From: Mesorhizobium sp.
GTDB lineage: Bacteria; Pseudomonadota; Alphaproteobacteria; Rhizobiales; Rhizobiaceae
Reading direction: 5' to 3'
NCBI RefSeq assembly: GCF_016793485.1
Contig: NZ_JAEULZ010000034.1
Span: 1 to 40,580, forward strand
Length of the DNA: 40,580 nucleotides
The notes under the pieces are model-generated. The model did not search any database. It had not been told where the DNA came from and saw only the letters and a list, made by a program, of their open reading frames with translations. Shown here piece after piece: positions 40,408-40,580 of the stretch; positions within the stretch are counted from its first letter, which is position 1; each line of letters starts with the position of its first letter. A program made the translations under genes and the position numbers.

Positions 40408-40580
40408 TTAGCCGGTCTTCTTCATCGGTGCGGGCTCAATCTCCCCCAGCAGTTCGCCGATGGCGCAGGCCATCTTTGCGGAGAGGTCGTGTCGGGCGAG
40501 CGCGAAGGCGACGTTGGCCTCGACAAAGCCCTCCGGCGAGCCGCAGTCGAAGGTGCGGCCTTGGTAGTGGTAGCCGAAGA
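40408..40580 (-). CDS. UTP-glucose-1-phosphate uridylyltransferase, C-terminal part (runs off the window)
   Basis: The 56 residues before the stop at 40410-40408 read [20 protein letters not shown] and then [17 protein letters not shown], the characteristic C-terminal end of GalU/ExoN enzymes, which make UDP-glucose for exopolysaccharide and lipopolysaccharide synthesis. The rest of the gene lies beyond the right edge. The coiled-coil gene follows 4 bp downstream. Confidence 0.85.
   Translation of the reverse strand, partial: FGYHYQGRTFDCGSPEGFVEANVAFALARHDLSAKMACAIGELLGEIEPAPMKKTG

Noticed and set aside
1-40580. CRISPR arrays, rRNA or tRNA genes
   Set aside because: No regularly spaced short repeats, cloverleaf-like sequences with the conserved TTCGA loop, or rRNA stretches were recognised on reading; a tRNA scan would settle this.

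Overview
The window is a high-GC chromosomal segment with the look of a rhizobial alphaproteobacterium (Hyphomicrobiales, probably Phyllobacteriaceae/Mesorhizobium-like). This is inferred from the NAD-dependent fds formate dehydrogenase operon, the rhizobial type of Mrp protein, a remnant of a DUF47-Pit phosphate locus, an exoN/galU-type gene, a perfect FNR/FixK box, and GC-rich hairpin repeats in intergenic DNA. No rRNA, tRNA or CRISPR array was seen.

Region 1 (1 to about 6255) is an accessory, defence-type island, visibly richer in A+T than the rest. All its genes are on the minus strand: a VapBC-type toxin-antitoxin pair, type I restriction-modification genes hsdM and hsdS without a visible hsdR, and a large RecF/ABC-type ATPase whose stop codon lies where an IS3-family element begins at the left edge. 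The right border of the island cuts the 3' end of an ABC permease gene.

Region 2 (6222-13257, minus strand) is a nucleobase/nucleoside module: a RutR-like TetR regulator, a cytosine-deaminase-like amidohydrolase that lacks the usual catalytic glutamate, and a BMP-family ABC importer (binding protein, double ATPase, two permeases, the last one truncated).

Region 3 (13542-24987) is mixed core metabolism and signalling: an ABC exporter and an M19 dipeptidase, a DUF2188 protein, D-erythronate dehydrogenase, a GAF/HD-GYP phosphodiesterase, a sugar-acid dehydratase of the L-arabinonate type, Mrp, a GAF-GGDEF-PilZ diguanylate cyclase, a collapsed remnant of a phosphate-transport locus, and a LysR regulator.

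Region 4 (25010-31970) is the soluble molybdenum NAD-dependent formate dehydrogenase operon fdsG-fdsB-(small unknown)-fdsA-(DUF559)-fdhD-fdsD, probably controlled by the LysR protein encoded just upstream. Two extra genes interrupt it. The more striking is a DUF559 endonuclease-fold gene lying between two inverted copies of a composite hairpin repeat; the right copy also encodes the last 23 residues of the protein and is followed by a stop/start overlap with fdhD.

Region 5 (32002-40580) holds an FMN reductase, a tagatose/psicose-3-epimerase-like enzyme, a GMC oxidoreductase, glyoxalase I, an aldo/keto reductase, two universal stress proteins preceded by an FNR/FixK-type box, a SAF-domain oxidoreductase, a coiled-coil protein, and the 3' end of a UTP-glucose-1-phosphate uridylyltransferase gene.

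The most interesting items are the repeat-flanked DUF559 cassette inside the formate dehydrogenase operon, the hsdMS-ATPase island with its IS boundary and its insertion into a transporter gene, and the amidohydrolase with Gln in place of the catalytic Glu.
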